Assembly (NCBI GenBank): GCA_028282145.1 | Contig: JANQIN010000159.1 | Span: 1-37,968 of the forward strand | Origin: Thermodesulfobacteriota bacterium | GTDB taxonomy: Bacteria; Desulfobacterota; Desulfuromonadia; Desulfuromonadales; Geopsychrobacteraceae | Direction: 5' to 3' | DNA: 37,968 bases | In this document: in pieces, positions 18,385 to 30,674 of the stretch | How positions within the stretch are numbered: the stretch's first letter is position 1 | How the letters are laid out: each line of letters opens with the position of its first letter | Translations under genes and position numbers: made by a program | The notes under the pieces: model-generated | What the model saw: only the letters and a program-made list of their open reading frames with translations | Told to the model about the DNA's origin: nothing | Database searches by the model: none

Positions 18385-20780
18385 GGAGTTGCCTCGCCGG
18401 CCAGTGCTTCATCCAACACCCGGTCCATGGTTTCCGCAAACCGGAATTGAACCTTCTTTCGCAGATCTTTGGGAATCTCGTGAAGGTCCTTTTCGTTCCG
18501 TGCCGGCAGCACCAGAGTAGTAATATGAGCTCGCAAGGCCGCCAGCACCTTTTCCTTGATTCCGCCGACGGGAAGAACCCTGCCCCGAAGGGTGATCTCC
18601 CCGGTCATCGCAAGGTTTCGTTCCACGGGTCGTCCGGTCAGTGCCGAAACCAGGGCGGTTGCCATCGTCACGCCGGCCGAGGGGCCATCTTTAGGAATGG
18701 CTCCGGCGGGAACATGGAGATGGATATCCCTTTTTTCAAACAGCTCTTTGTCGATCCCCAGTTCATCGGCCCGGGTCCGTGCGTAGGAGAGGGCAGCCTG
18801 GGCTGACTCCTGCATCACATCCCCCAACTGGCCAGTAAGCGTCAGGCCTCCTTTGCCCTGCATCAGCGTCACTTCCACGTGTAACACTTCACCGCCGACT
18901 TCCGTCCACGCCAGACCGGTCGCCACCCCCACCTCGTTCTCCTTCCTCTCTTCCTCCTGCAGAAAGCGAGGCGGTCCCAGAAATTTAGTGACCTGGTTTT
19001 CCGTGATTCGAACCGCGGTCTTTTTCCCCTCGGCAAAACGCAGTGCCACTTTGCGACAGACCGAACCGATCTCCCGTTCCAGGTTCCGCAAACCGGCTTC
19101 GGCGGTGTATTCAGCGATCAGCTTGAGCAAAGCCGGTTTGCCGAAATGGATATCTCTGGACTTGAGACCACTGGCATCGGTCTGGCGGGGCACCAGATAC
19201 TTCTCGGCAATGGCGAGCTTTTCCTCGGCGGTATATCCTGCCAGGCGAATGACCTCCATCCGATCTCGGAGGGCCGGTGGGACAGTATCCATCACGTTGG
19301 CGGTGGCGATAAACATGACGTTCGACAGATCGAACGGCAGGTTGATGTAATGGTCGGAAAAGGCGTGGTTCTGCTCGGGGTCGAGCAGTTCCAACAGGGC
19401 CGCGGAGGGGTCACCGCGAAAATCACTTCCCACCTTGTCCAGTTCATCCAGCATGAAGACGGGGTTTTTGGTCCCTGCCTGACGCATCCCCTGCATGACC
19501 CGGCCCGGTAGGGCTCCGATATAGGTACGTCGGTGCCCTCGGATTTCGGCCTCATCCCGCATCCCCCCCAAGGAAATTCGGACAAACTTCCGGCCCAAAG
19601 CCCGGGCGATCGATTTACCAAGGCTGGTTTTACCCACGCCCGGAGGACCAACAAAGCAGAGGACCGGACCGCGCATCTTCTTCTTCAGCTTACGCACCGC
19701 CAGGAACTCCAGAATACGCTCCTTGATCTTTTCCAGCCCGTAATGATCCTCTTCCAGTACTTTTCGGGCCCGGATCAGGTTGAGCTTGTCCCGGGTCGCT
19801 GTGTTCCAAGGCAGATCGACCAGCCAATCCATATAGGTACGGAGCATACTGTATTCACTGGCATCCGGATGCATCGTCTCCAGACGCTTGAGCTGACGCT
19901 GGGCTTCTTCCTCCGCCTCTTTCGGAAGCTTCAGTTCCAAAATTTTCTGTCGCAGCTCTTCGATATCTTCGGCGTGGGCTTCCGACTCACCGAGCTCAGA
20001 TCGGATCGCTCGCAGCTGTTCCCGCAGGAAATAATCCCGCTGGGATTTGCTCATCTCTTCCTTGGCGCGACTTTGAATCCGATTCTGCACGGTCATCAGT
20101 TCGAGCTCTTTCACCAGCACCTGTTCCACCCGCTGCAAGCGATCCAGCGGATCGACGATCTCGAACAACTCCTGCGCCTGTTCCACGCTGAGCCCGATAT
20201 TGGAAGCCACCAGGTCCGCCAGACTGCTGGGATCCTCCATATTGCCGATAACGGCGACCACTTCCGGTGAGATATTCTTTCCCAACTTGAGAAGTTCGGC
20301 CAACTGATCGCGGACAGTTCGCATTAACGCTTCGGTTTCGACGCCAACCTCGGAAATAATCGGTTCCACCACCCGCTCCGCTCTGACCCGCAGATAGGGG
20401 TCCCGCGAGAGGTACTCCTCGATGCGAACCTTGGTCAAGCCCTGAACCAGGACCTTAAGACGTCCGTCCGATAGCTTGACCATCCGCATGATCATGGCCA
20501 GGGTCCCTACCGGATAAAGGTCGGATTCGTCGGGTTCTTCGGTTTCGGGTGAAATCTGCGCCGTCAAGACGATCAGACGATCGCCTTCCAGCGCCTGTTC
20601 AACGGCCGCCACCGAACGATCGCGACCGACAAACAACGGGAGGATCATATAAGGATAGACCACCAGATCCCGGACCGGGAGGAGAGGGAGTTCATCACGC
20701 AGAGCCATTTCGAGCGGTTCCTGCGTGAGCGTCTGTTCCGGGTGTTCGTCGCGTGTTGCCATCTCATTGCCTTTCTGCAT
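18381..20780 (-). CDS. lon: ATP-dependent protease Lon
   Basis: Lon N-domain [26 protein letters not shown], Walker [14 protein letters not shown], proteolytic serine region [18 protein letters not shown]-type overlap with thiL. Confidence 0.97.
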   Translation of the reverse strand: MQKGNEMATRDEHPEQTLTQEPLEMALRDELPLLPVRDLVVYPYMILPLFVGRDRSVAAVEQALEGDRLIVLTAQISPETEEPDESDLYPVGTLAMIMRMVKLSDGRLKVLVQGLTKVRIEEYLSRDPYLRVRAERVVEPIISEVGVETEALMRTVRDQLAELLKLGKNISPEVVAVIGNMEDPSSLADLVASNIGLSVEQAQELFEIVDPLDRLQRVEQVLVKELELMTVQNRIQSRAKEEMSKSQRDYFLREQLRAIRSELGESEAHAEDIEELRQKILELKLPKEAEEEAQRQLKRLETMHPDASEYSMLRTYMDWLVDLPWNTATRDKLNLIRARKVLEEDHYGLEKIKERILEFLAVRKLKKKMRGPVLCFVGPPGVGKTSLGKSIARALGRKFVRISLGGMRDEAEIRGHRRTYIGALPGRVMQGMRQAGTKNPVFMLDELDKVGSDFRGDPSAALLELLDPEQNHAFSDHYINLPFDLSNVMFIATANVMDTVPPALRDRMEVIRLAGYTAEEKLAIAEKYLVPRQTDASGLKSRDIHFGKPALLKLIAEYTAEAGLRNLEREIGSVCRKVALRFAEGKKTAVRITENQVTKFLGPPRFLQEEERKENEVGVATGLAWTEVGGEVLHVEVTLMQGKGGLTLTGQLGDVMQESAQAALSYARTRADELGIDKELFEKRDIHLHVPAGAIPKDGPSAGVTMATALVSALTGRPVERNLAMTGEITLRGRVLPVGGIKEKVLAALRAHITTLVLPARNEKDLHEIPKDLRKKVQFRFAETMDRVLDEALAGEATP

Positions 20781-20859
20781 GCTTCTTTGCCAAGCATCAG
20801 GAAAGAATTACTCATTGAAGAAATACCAGAAACCCTGGAAAATATCAAAAGTCCCCGGA

Positions 20860-20889
20860 TTGTTTACTCTTTTTCAAAATTTGTATAAT
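20860..20889 (+). promoter_or_regulatory. Putative sigma-70 promoter upstream of the potassium channel gene
   Basis: TTGTTT at 20860-20865, 18-nt spacer, TATAAT at 20884-20889. Leaves a leader of about 110 nt before ATG 21007. Confidence 0.55.
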
Positions 20890-21006
20890 CTTATGTCAAT
20901 TGACGGGATTTGAGCATAAGCTTACCTGTCTTTCGCCGGCCCACAAGGGTCTATTGCCGCTTGTCGAACAGCGTTTCAGCCTATTTCCTTTGTTGATCGA
21001 GGCGCA

Positions 21007-22014
21007 ATGCAACCGATTACCAAGCTCATCATCTGCCTGTTCACGCTGATTGCCATTCTCGCCTTTGGCACCACAGGGTATTACCTGATCGAAGACTGGT
21101 CGGTTCACGACAGCCTCTATATGACCGTGATCACCCTGTCGACCGTCGGGTACCGTGAAATCGACGACCTATCGCAACAGGGGGAAGTGTTTACCATGGT
21201 GCTGATTCTGGTCGGCGCCGGTCTGATCGCCTATACTGTAGGACAGTTGATTCAGTTCGCGGTAGAGGGCCAACTCAGGCAATTTTGGGGGAGAAAAAAA
21301 TTGGCCAAACAGATTGATGCGTTACGTACGCACTACATTATTTGCGGCTACGGTCGTATCGGCCGCCTGGTGGCAAAAGAATTGAAAGAGAACGACATCC
21401 CGTTTGTTGTGATCGAGGATGACGAGAGACTGTGCCAGGAGATGCGGGATCAGGGGCTCTTTTGCATCAACGGCGACGCGACAGCTGACGAGATCCTGTT
21501 GACCGCGGGCGTGATAACCGCAAAAGGGCTGATTACCGTTACGACCTCCGATTCAACCAATCTCTATATCACTCTCAGCGCCCGGGGGCTTAGTGAAGAG
21601 CTGCTGATTATCTCCCGCAGTGCCGATCCTTCCAGCGAGAGCAAACTCCGCCGTGCCGGTGCAGATCAAGTCATTTCCCCCTACACCATGGGCGCCAAAA
21701 AGATCGCCCAAGCCGTCATCAACCCCTCTGTCCTCGACAAACTTGAGGTCGTTATGACCGGGCAACGTCTGGATCTTCATTTCGATGAAATCTCCATTCA
21801 GCAGGGCTCATCGCTTATCGGCAGGAAGATGAAGGATTCCGGCATTCGTGATTTGGGGATCATTGTGGTCAGTATCCGGCGCCGCAGCGGCATGAGTCTC
21901 TTTCCACCACCCTACGATGCCGAACTTCTGGAAGGGGATACGCTGGTTACGGCCGGTGAGTTAGGCAATACCAAGCAGTTGCTCAAAATCGCCTCAGGTC
22001 CCGCCGATGCCTAA
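21007..22014 (+). CDS. Ion-channel domain plus TrkA-N (RCK) and TrkA-C potassium channel family protein
   Basis: Two TM helices flanking pore LYMTVITLSTVGYREID, Rossmann YIICGYGRIGRLVAKELKEN, C-terminal TrkA-C-like domain. Confidence 0.9.
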   Translation: MQPITKLIICLFTLIAILAFGTTGYYLIEDWSVHDSLYMTVITLSTVGYREIDDLSQQGEVFTMVLILVGAGLIAYTVGQLIQFAVEGQLRQFWGRKKLAKQIDALRTHYIICGYGRIGRLVAKELKENDIPFVVIEDDERLCQEMRDQGLFCINGDATADEILLTAGVITAKGLITVTTSDSTNLYITLSARGLSEELLIISRSADPSSESKLRRAGADQVISPYTMGAKKIAQAVINPSVLDKLEVVMTGQRLDLHFDEISIQQGSSLIGRKMKDSGIRDLGIIVVSIRRRSGMSLFPPPYDAELLEGDTLVTAGELGNTKQLLKIASGPADA

Positions 22015-22777
22015 ACGGTTTCACGCCCACCTGCCCTACACCGAGGTTTCACGTCATCTGGGGCGGTTGCAGAATCTGGAACTTCCCCTTGAACTGGCGG
22101 TCAAAGCAGCCGATCTCGACAACCTTGATGCAACAGTTTTGCAACAACTGAAAGAACATCTTTGGCCGATCAGCCTTCATGCGCCCTTTACCGATCTGAG
22201 TCCCGGAAGCCCTGACCCTCTTATTCGGGAAGCAACTGCGCATCGATTCAACCAGACCCTGGACCTGGCCGAAGAACTCGAGGCCCATACCATCGTCTTT
22301 CATCCCGGTTACGACCGATGGAAATTCGGCGGAAGGCCAACCCCCTGGCTGGACAACAGCCTGTCGTTCTGGAAACCGTTCGTTGACCGTGGTGCAGGCA
22401 TGGAATGCCAGCTGGTATTGGAGAATATCTTTGAGGAAACGCCCGATACCCTGGTCAGCCTTTTAAAGGCCGTGGATTCCCCCTGGTTTGGACATTGTTT
22501 TGATATTGGGCATTGGGCCCTTTTTGGACACAGCACCCTGGAGGAGTGGTTCGATCTCCTCGGTCCCTGGATGACACACCTTCACCTTCATGACAACCAC
22601 GGCGTGAACGACGACCACCTTCCCATCGGGGAGGGAACAATCGACTTTGAAACGTTCCGATCCTTGCTGAAAAAGCTTCCCGAAGAACCGACCATGACCT
22701 TGGAGGCTCACAGCCCGGAACGTCTGAATCGGAGCCTGGCTGCCGCTCGGGAGCTACTTTTTTCCCCGATCCAGTAA
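22007..22777 (+). CDS. Sugar phosphate isomerase/epimerase (AP endonuclease 2-like TIM barrel)
   Basis: ISLHAPFTDL, IVFHPGYDR, LVLENIFEE, HCFDIGHWALFG, HLHLHDNHGVNDDHLPIGEGTIDFE. Confidence 0.85.
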   Translation: MPKRFHAHLPYTEVSRHLGRLQNLELPLELAVKAADLDNLDATVLQQLKEHLWPISLHAPFTDLSPGSPDPLIREATAHRFNQTLDLAEELEAHTIVFHPGYDRWKFGGRPTPWLDNSLSFWKPFVDRGAGMECQLVLENIFEETPDTLVSLLKAVDSPWFGHCFDIGHWALFGHSTLEEWFDLLGPWMTHLHLHDNHGVNDDHLPIGEGTIDFETFRSLLKKLPEEPTMTLEAHSPERLNRSLAAARELLFSPIQ

Positions 22778-23926
22778 GGACCCTCGTACAAGTCCGATTT
22801 TGCCAAATCGATCCCGCACGCTATCGATTGCCCGATCCAGGTTTTCGTTGTCCTTATTGTTCGGTGATTCAAACAACTCGACCTGGTCGTCCTCGCCCAG
22901 ATTTCCGAGTGTCACACCGAGAAGTCGTACCGGCCGGTCCATTGCTTCGGTCTTTTCCAGTAATTCCATCGCCTGGTGATATAGGGGCATCGTCTGATCA
23001 GTGGGGTGGGGGAGTGTGGCTGACCGGGTACAGGTTTTAAAGTCACCGTATCGAACCTTGACCGTCAGAGTTTTTCCTCGAACCCCTTTCTTTCGGGCCC
23101 GCATCGTGACTCGTTCGGTGAGGTGAAGGATCTCTTGCCGGATTCGATCCGAATCACAGAGGTCCCGGGAATAGGTATCCTCGTGGCCGATCGACTGAAT
23201 CTCAGTTTCCGGTTCCACCGAGCGATCGTCCTGTCCTCGGCAGAGGTCATACAGTCGCGGACCCCAGGACCCCATCTGCTGTTCCAACCATTCGATGGAG
23301 TACTCCCTCAGATCGGCAACCGTCTCGATGCCGTAACGCTGCAATCGTTCCTGTGCTTTGGGGCCTACACCCCAGAGGCGTTTGATCGGTAGAGACAGCA
23401 GAAAGGGATCGATCTCTTCAGGGCTTAACTCAAACAACCCGTCCGGCTTGTTCACATCAGACGCCAGTTTGGCGAGAAACTTGTTGGGAGCGATGCCTGC
23501 ACTGACCGTCAGGGACACTTCTTTCCAAACCTCGGAACGAATCTTTTCTGCAATCTCCCGCCCGGTTCCGTGCAGTCTCTGGCAGCCGGTGACATCCAGA
23601 AATGCTTCATCCACTGAAAGCTTTTCCACCAAGTCGGTATAACGGTGAAAAATATCAAAAACCGACCGACTGACGTCCTTGTAAACGGCCATTCGTCCGG
23701 GCTGAACCAGAAGAGAAGGGCAACGTTTCAAAGCCTGAGACATCGACATCGCCGAATGGATACCAAATTTCCGTGCTTCGTAGGAGGCGGCAGAGACCAC
23801 GCCGCGCCCGGAACGGCCTCCAACCACCACCGGCTGACCCCGGAGTTCCGGAAAATCCCGCTGTTCCACAGAGGCAAAAAAAGCATCCATATCCAGATGG
23901 AGGATCTGTCGTGGCGGTAAGGTCAT
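22754..23926 (-). CDS. dinB: DNA polymerase IV
   Basis: ILHLDMDAFFASVEQRDFPELRGQPVVVGG, KLSVDEAFLDVTG, VSAGIAPNKFLAKLASD. ORF track runs to 24031; MTLPPRQILHLDMDAFFASVE at 23926 is the likely start. Confidence 0.95.
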   Translation of the reverse strand: MTLPPRQILHLDMDAFFASVEQRDFPELRGQPVVVGGRSGRGVVSAASYEARKFGIHSAMSMSQALKRCPSLLVQPGRMAVYKDVSRSVFDIFHRYTDLVEKLSVDEAFLDVTGCQRLHGTGREIAEKIRSEVWKEVSLTVSAGIAPNKFLAKLASDVNKPDGLFELSPEEIDPFLLSLPIKRLWGVGPKAQERLQRYGIETVADLREYSIEWLEQQMGSWGPRLYDLCRGQDDRSVEPETEIQSIGHEDTYSRDLCDSDRIRQEILHLTERVTMRARKKGVRGKTLTVKVRYGDFKTCTRSATLPHPTDQTMPLYHQAMELLEKTEAMDRPVRLLGVTLGNLGEDDQVELFESPNNKDNENLDRAIDSVRDRFGKIGLVRGSLLDRGKK

Positions 23927-24031
23927 AGCCGCAGTGTAACAAGGGTGGAGAAAAGGGCCCAAAAGAATTCCATGAATCGATGAAGGCGCTTTTGAACGTC
24001 CGATCGGGGAGGGACTCTGGTTTTCAAACAA

Positions 24032-24065
24032 AAATGCCCCTGACCAATGAAGGCCAGGGGCATTT
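24032..24065 (-). terminator. Rho-independent terminator of the atp operon
   Basis: Inverted repeat AAATGCCCCTG (24032-24042)/CAGGGGCATTT (24055-24065). On the minus strand it is followed by TTTTTGTTTG, just downstream of the atpC stop. Confidence 0.85.
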
Positions 24066-24084
24066 GGTGGAACAGTCGTATGAA

Positions 24085-24498
24085 TTAACGGCCGGGCTTT
24101 TCGCCCACCTGGACACGGATCACCGCCCGTTCCAGCGCCGCTTCCATCACGGCAAACTCCTTCTCTTCGGGAGAGAGGCGCTTGAGGGCCTCTTCCGCAC
24201 GTCCCAGGGCAGCCTTTGCCCGGGCCAGATCGATCTGATCCGCGGTTTCTGCGGTTTCGACCAGAACGGAAACGGATTCCTCACCGACCTCCATATAGCC
24301 CCAGTTGACGGCCACATGAAAGGTTTCGCCGCCCTTGCGATAGCAGAGTTCGCCGATCTTCAGGGTGGTCAACAGCGGGGTATGGCCGGGCAGAATCCCC
24401 AGTTCACCGATGGTGCCCGGTGCCTGGATTTCATCCACCTCTTCGGACAGGACCCGCTTGTACGGGGTGACCAGCTCCAGTGTGAGTTTTTCAGCCAT
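24085..24498 (-). CDS. atpC: F-type ATP synthase epsilon subunit
   Basis: MAEKLTLELVTPYKRVLSEEVDEIQAPGTIGELGILPGHTPLLTTLKIGEL. Confidence 0.96.
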   Translation of the reverse strand: MAEKLTLELVTPYKRVLSEEVDEIQAPGTIGELGILPGHTPLLTTLKIGELCYRKGGETFHVAVNWGYMEVGEESVSVLVETAETADQIDLARAKAALGRAEEALKRLSPEEKEFAVMEAALERAVIRVQVGEKPGR

Positions 24499-24519
24499 GT
24501 ACCTAATCCTCTATGGAAA

Positions 24520-24539
24520 GCGGCGGGCGAACCCGCCGC
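24520..24539 (-). other. Intercistronic stem-loop between atpD and atpC
   Basis: Perfect 8-bp GC-only stem GCGGCGGG/CCCGCCGC with a 4-nt loop (UUCG on the transcribed strand). Confidence 0.7.
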
Positions 24540-24550
24540 CGGAATCCTAC

Positions 24551-26014
<1,464 letters not shown>

Positions 26015-26881
26015 TTATTTAACGGATTCCGCACCGGCGACGATTTCGGTCAGTTCGGTGGTGATCGCAGCCTGACGGGCCCGGTTGTAATCCAGGGTCA
26101 GTTTCTTGATCATCTCCGAAGCGTTCCGGGTGGCACTGTCCATGGCGCTCATCCGGGCCCCATGTTCGGCAGCCACCGATTCGAGCAGGGCGGAGAAGAG
26201 CTGAACCTCAATCTGTTTGGCGCAGATCTCGTCCAGCAAACCGCAGCGGTTCGGTTCGTAGATGTAGTCGACAACGATTTCATCGGCTTCGGTTTCGGCC
26301 GGAACAATCGGCATCAGCTGAACCGTGGTGACGACTTGAGTAATCGCGCTCTTGAACGCGTTGTACATCAGGAAAACCCCGTCGTACTTTTCTTCCTCAA
26401 ACCATTCCACAACTTCCTGGCCGATCAGCGACGCGGTCTGGAAATTGACATTCCCAGTCAGGTGCTCGTAGCTCTTGGTGACGCAATCCAGACGCCGCTC
26501 CAGGTATTCCTTCCCCTTTCGGCCGATCACCAGAATATCTGCAGCTTCGTATCCTTCCGGATTCTCGTTGATCCAGGCCTCAGCCGCCTTGTTGATCTGA
26601 GAGTTGAAGCCACCACACAGGCCGCGGTCTGCGGTGAGAACCACCAGCAGGGCCCGGCCTTTGTCACGCTGTTCCATCAGAGGGTTGCCTTCCTCGCAGG
26701 CCCCACGCTTGGCCAGGTTGGAAACCACCTCGGCCAACTTTTGTGCGTAGGGTCGGGAGGAGACCGCAGCATCCTGTGCGCGCCGCAATTTGGCGGCGGC
26801 GACCATTTTCATGGCCTTGGTGATCTGCTGCGTGTTCTTAACCGATCCGATGCGCTTTTTTATGTCTTTAAGATTTGCCAT
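26015..26881 (-). CDS. atpG: F-type ATP synthase gamma subunit
   Basis: MANLKDIKKRIGSVKNTQQITKAMKMVAAAKLRRAQ...MSAMDSATRNASEMIKKLTLDYNRARQAAITTELTEIVAGAES. Confidence 0.97.
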   Translation of the reverse strand: MANLKDIKKRIGSVKNTQQITKAMKMVAAAKLRRAQDAAVSSRPYAQKLAEVVSNLAKRGACEEGNPLMEQRDKGRALLVVLTADRGLCGGFNSQINKAAEAWINENPEGYEAADILVIGRKGKEYLERRLDCVTKSYEHLTGNVNFQTASLIGQEVVEWFEEEKYDGVFLMYNAFKSAITQVVTTVQLMPIVPAETEADEIVVDYIYEPNRCGLLDEICAKQIEVQLFSALLESVAAEHGARMSAMDSATRNASEMIKKLTLDYNRARQAAITTELTEIVAGAESVK

Positions 26882-26904
26882 CGGTCATACCTTCCGTCAG
26901 AGAC

Positions 26905-28422
<1,518 letters not shown>

Positions 28423-28965
28423 TTACCCCTTTTCTAAGGTATCTGCCATCCGTTTAAGCTGAGCACGAATACTGCCGTCGAACACCCGGCCTGCAAATTC
28501 GGCCTGAAGGCCACCCAGCAGGGATTTGTCGGTGCGGACGGTCAGTTCGACATTCTTTCCGGTAGCTTGCTGCAGCGCCTTTTTGATCGCTTCGGTCTGG
28601 GCCTTGAGTGGCTTGACCGCAGCGTTCAGGTTGGCTCGAAGTACACCGGACTGCTCATCGGCCAGCGTGCGGTAGTACTCCTGGATGCTTTGTAAGTATT
28701 CAATACGGCCCTTCTCCAGCAACAGTCCCAGGAACTGCTGGATGCCTTCCGACAGTTCCAGCTGCTTGGCGACATCGCTCAGAATGGCCTGCTTCTTCTC
28801 GAGAGGGAAGGTGGGGCTTTCCAGGATCAGCCGCAGAAACTCTTCAGCTTCGTAGGCAGCAGCGACCCGGGACAGTTCTTCACTGTAGGGCTCCACCATC
28901 TTCTTCTCGGCGCCAAGGGCCAGCAGGGCCTTGGCGTACCTCATGGAAATGGCACTCGCGCTCAA
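28423..28965 (-). CDS. atpH: F-type ATP synthase delta subunit
   Basis: [17 protein letters not shown]-terminal [26 protein letters not shown]; position between atpF and atpA. Confidence 0.95.
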   Translation of the reverse strand: MSASAISMRYAKALLALGAEKKMVEPYSEELSRVAAAYEAEEFLRLILESPTFPLEKKQAILSDVAKQLELSEGIQQFLGLLLEKGRIEYLQSIQEYYRTLADEQSGVLRANLNAAVKPLKAQTEAIKKALQQATGKNVELTVRTDKSLLGGLQAEFAGRVFDGSIRAQLKRMADTLEKG

Positions 28966-29537
28966 TGTAACTCTCCCACCTTTTGCAGGTATTCATCGAC
29001 CAGACGAGCCTGGTCTTCTTTGGTCAGATTCTTACCCACCAGCTCTTCCGCCAGCGAAACGGCCAGTTGGGACGCTTCCTTACGCAGGGCGGCTCTGGCG
29101 CGGGCGATCTCCTGTTCGGCGGTCTTGCCGGCCTCTTCCCGAATTTTGGCGGCTGCAGCTGCGGCATCGGTCAGGATACGGTCGTGTTCCTGCAATGCCT
29201 CTTTCTTGATCGCCTTTGTAAGGTCTTCGATTTCGTCGTTGGCCTTGGTGAGCTTGGCATCGTATTCGGCGAATTTGGCCTCGGCCTCTTCCTTCAACTG
29301 CTTTGCCTCGGCCAGGTCGGCCGCAATCTTCTCACTACGGCCTTTCAGACCGTTGGCAATCGGTTTGCGGGTAAAGTACCAAAGTATTCCGGCGATAATG
29401 GCGAAGTCGATTACACGGTAGATGTAATCCTTCATCAGGGCACCGGAGTCGGCGTGCCCACCCCCACCGGCCGCCAGGGCGACGGTTGGGATCAGGACCA
29501 GAGCCAAAAGCAGGGTCAAACGGGTCATCATCTTCAT
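28962..29537 (-). CDS. atpF: F-type ATP synthase b subunit
   Basis: Signal-like hydrophobic start, FAIIAGILWYFTRKPIANGLKGRSEKIAADLAEAKQLKEEAEAKFAEYDAKL; position in operon. Confidence 0.92.
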   Translation of the reverse strand: MKMMTRLTLLLALVLIPTVALAAGGGGHADSGALMKDYIYRVIDFAIIAGILWYFTRKPIANGLKGRSEKIAADLAEAKQLKEEAEAKFAEYDAKLTKANDEIEDLTKAIKKEALQEHDRILTDAAAAAAKIREEAGKTAEQEIARARAALRKEASQLAVSLAEELVGKNLTKEDQARLVDEYLQKVGELH

Positions 29538-29962
29538 TACAGCGCCCTCCCCAGAACCTTGGCTGCAATCATCTCTGCATGAGCCCGGGATTCGTCCTGC
29601 AGCTGGGTACGTGCCGTATCGGCCTCAGCACCCACCTGCTCTCGAATCTTGGTCAACTGGGCCGTGGCATCTTCACGGGCCTCGCTCAGCAGCTCCTGTT
29701 CCTTTTTGTTGGCCTCAGCTTTCAGCTGAGCCCGTTCGGCTGCACCGGCAGTCCGTGCCTCCTGCAATTTCTCTTCGTAACGGGCCATTTTGTCCTGGAT
29801 ATCCGCTTCCAGAGACTTGGCCCGCTCCTTCGAACCGTCGATGGTCTGACGGCGCTCCTGCATCACCGCGCGTAGCGGCCGGTACAGGAGAAGATTCAGC
29901 AGGAACAGCAACACCAGATACAGGGCGAACTGATAGAGTAGGGTAATGTTGAATTCAAGCAC
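29537..29962 (-). CDS. F-type ATP synthase b' (second b-type) subunit
   Basis: LEFNITLLYQFALYLVLLFLLNLLLYRPLRAVMQERRQTIDGS then a long coiled coil. Likely GTG start at 29962 after GAGG, rather than the ORF-track ATG at 30025. Confidence 0.9.
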   Translation of the reverse strand: MLEFNITLLYQFALYLVLLFLLNLLLYRPLRAVMQERRQTIDGSKERAKSLEADIQDKMARYEEKLQEARTAGAAERAQLKAEANKKEQELLSEAREDATAQLTKIREQVGAEADTARTQLQDESRAHAEMIAAKVLGRAL

Positions 29963-30084
29963 TCTGGATACCTCGCCTTTTACAGAAAACAGAACTGGGC
30001 ACACTTGCTCTCGGCAAGCATGCACATCCTTGGTGCACTCCGTAGGATCAAATGTAAATTGGTAAGACCACCTTCCGGTAGTTT

Positions 30085-30112
30085 TTTATCATACGAAAAG
30101 AGAGACTGTCAA
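30085..30112 (-). promoter_or_regulatory. Putative sigma-70 promoter of the atp operon
   Basis: Minus strand reads TTGACA (30112-30107), 16-nt spacer, GATAAA (30090-30085), upstream of atpF'. Confidence 0.5.
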
Positions 30113-30225
30113 TAAAAACAGAGACAGAGTTTTATTTTCCCGCATCACGTGAAAACCCTAGAAATTACAGGATCTTATAAATACCGGAAAAACAGGGTTA
30201 AATTTGATTTTTCTCCGCTTCGGGA

Positions 30226-30618
30226 TCAGGTTTCGGTTTTGGGTTCTTTCGCAGGGGTTGCGGGAGGTGAAGTTTTCCCCATCGCCAAAGTCCCGTTGAA
30301 GATTACCCCTTCTTCGACAGTTAGCAAGGGGGTCTGGATCGATCCTTCCACTTTTGCCGGTGCCCGGAGTTCCACCTTGCAAGTGGCTGTCACCTGGCCT
30401 TTGAAGGCTCCGGAGAGAACCAGGGTTCCCACCTTGATTTCCGCCTGGATATCGGCGGTTTCACCAACGACAAGAATATCCTTAGAGCTGATTTCTCCAC
30501 TGAAGACGCCATCGATGCGTACCGCTTCATCAAACATCAGTTTGCCTTCGAAACGGCTACCGGTACCAAGAAACGCCTTAATATCTGCCTTTTCCAGGGT
30601 TAATTCCTTTTTCGACAT
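30226..30618 (-). CDS. Bactofilin (polymer-forming cytoskeletal protein)
   Basis: FLGTGSRFEGKLMFDEAVRIDGVFSGEISSKDILVVGETADIQAEIKVGTLVLSGAFKGQVTATCKVELRAPAKVEGSIQTPLLTVEEGVIFNGTLAMG is the bactofilin repeat core. Start MSKKELTLEK at 30618. Confidence 0.93.
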   Translation of the reverse strand: MSKKELTLEKADIKAFLGTGSRFEGKLMFDEAVRIDGVFSGEISSKDILVVGETADIQAEIKVGTLVLSGAFKGQVTATCKVELRAPAKVEGSIQTPLLTVEEGVIFNGTLAMGKTSPPATPAKEPKTET

Positions 30619-30674
30619 GGGCTCGTCCTTTTTTCCGAACAAAGATGGTTTCACGAAGCTATCCTGTCTTTCGG

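Noticed and set aside
18871-18886. ACTTCCACGTGTAACA inside lon, 13/16 match to parS
   Set aside because: Three mismatches, one in the conserved inner half-site, and located in coding sequence; weak without ParB ChIP data.
30139-30154. CGCATCACGTGAAAAC between atpF' and bactofilin as a second parS
   Set aside because: Only about 11/16 match; shares the CACGTGAAA core by chance-level similarity.
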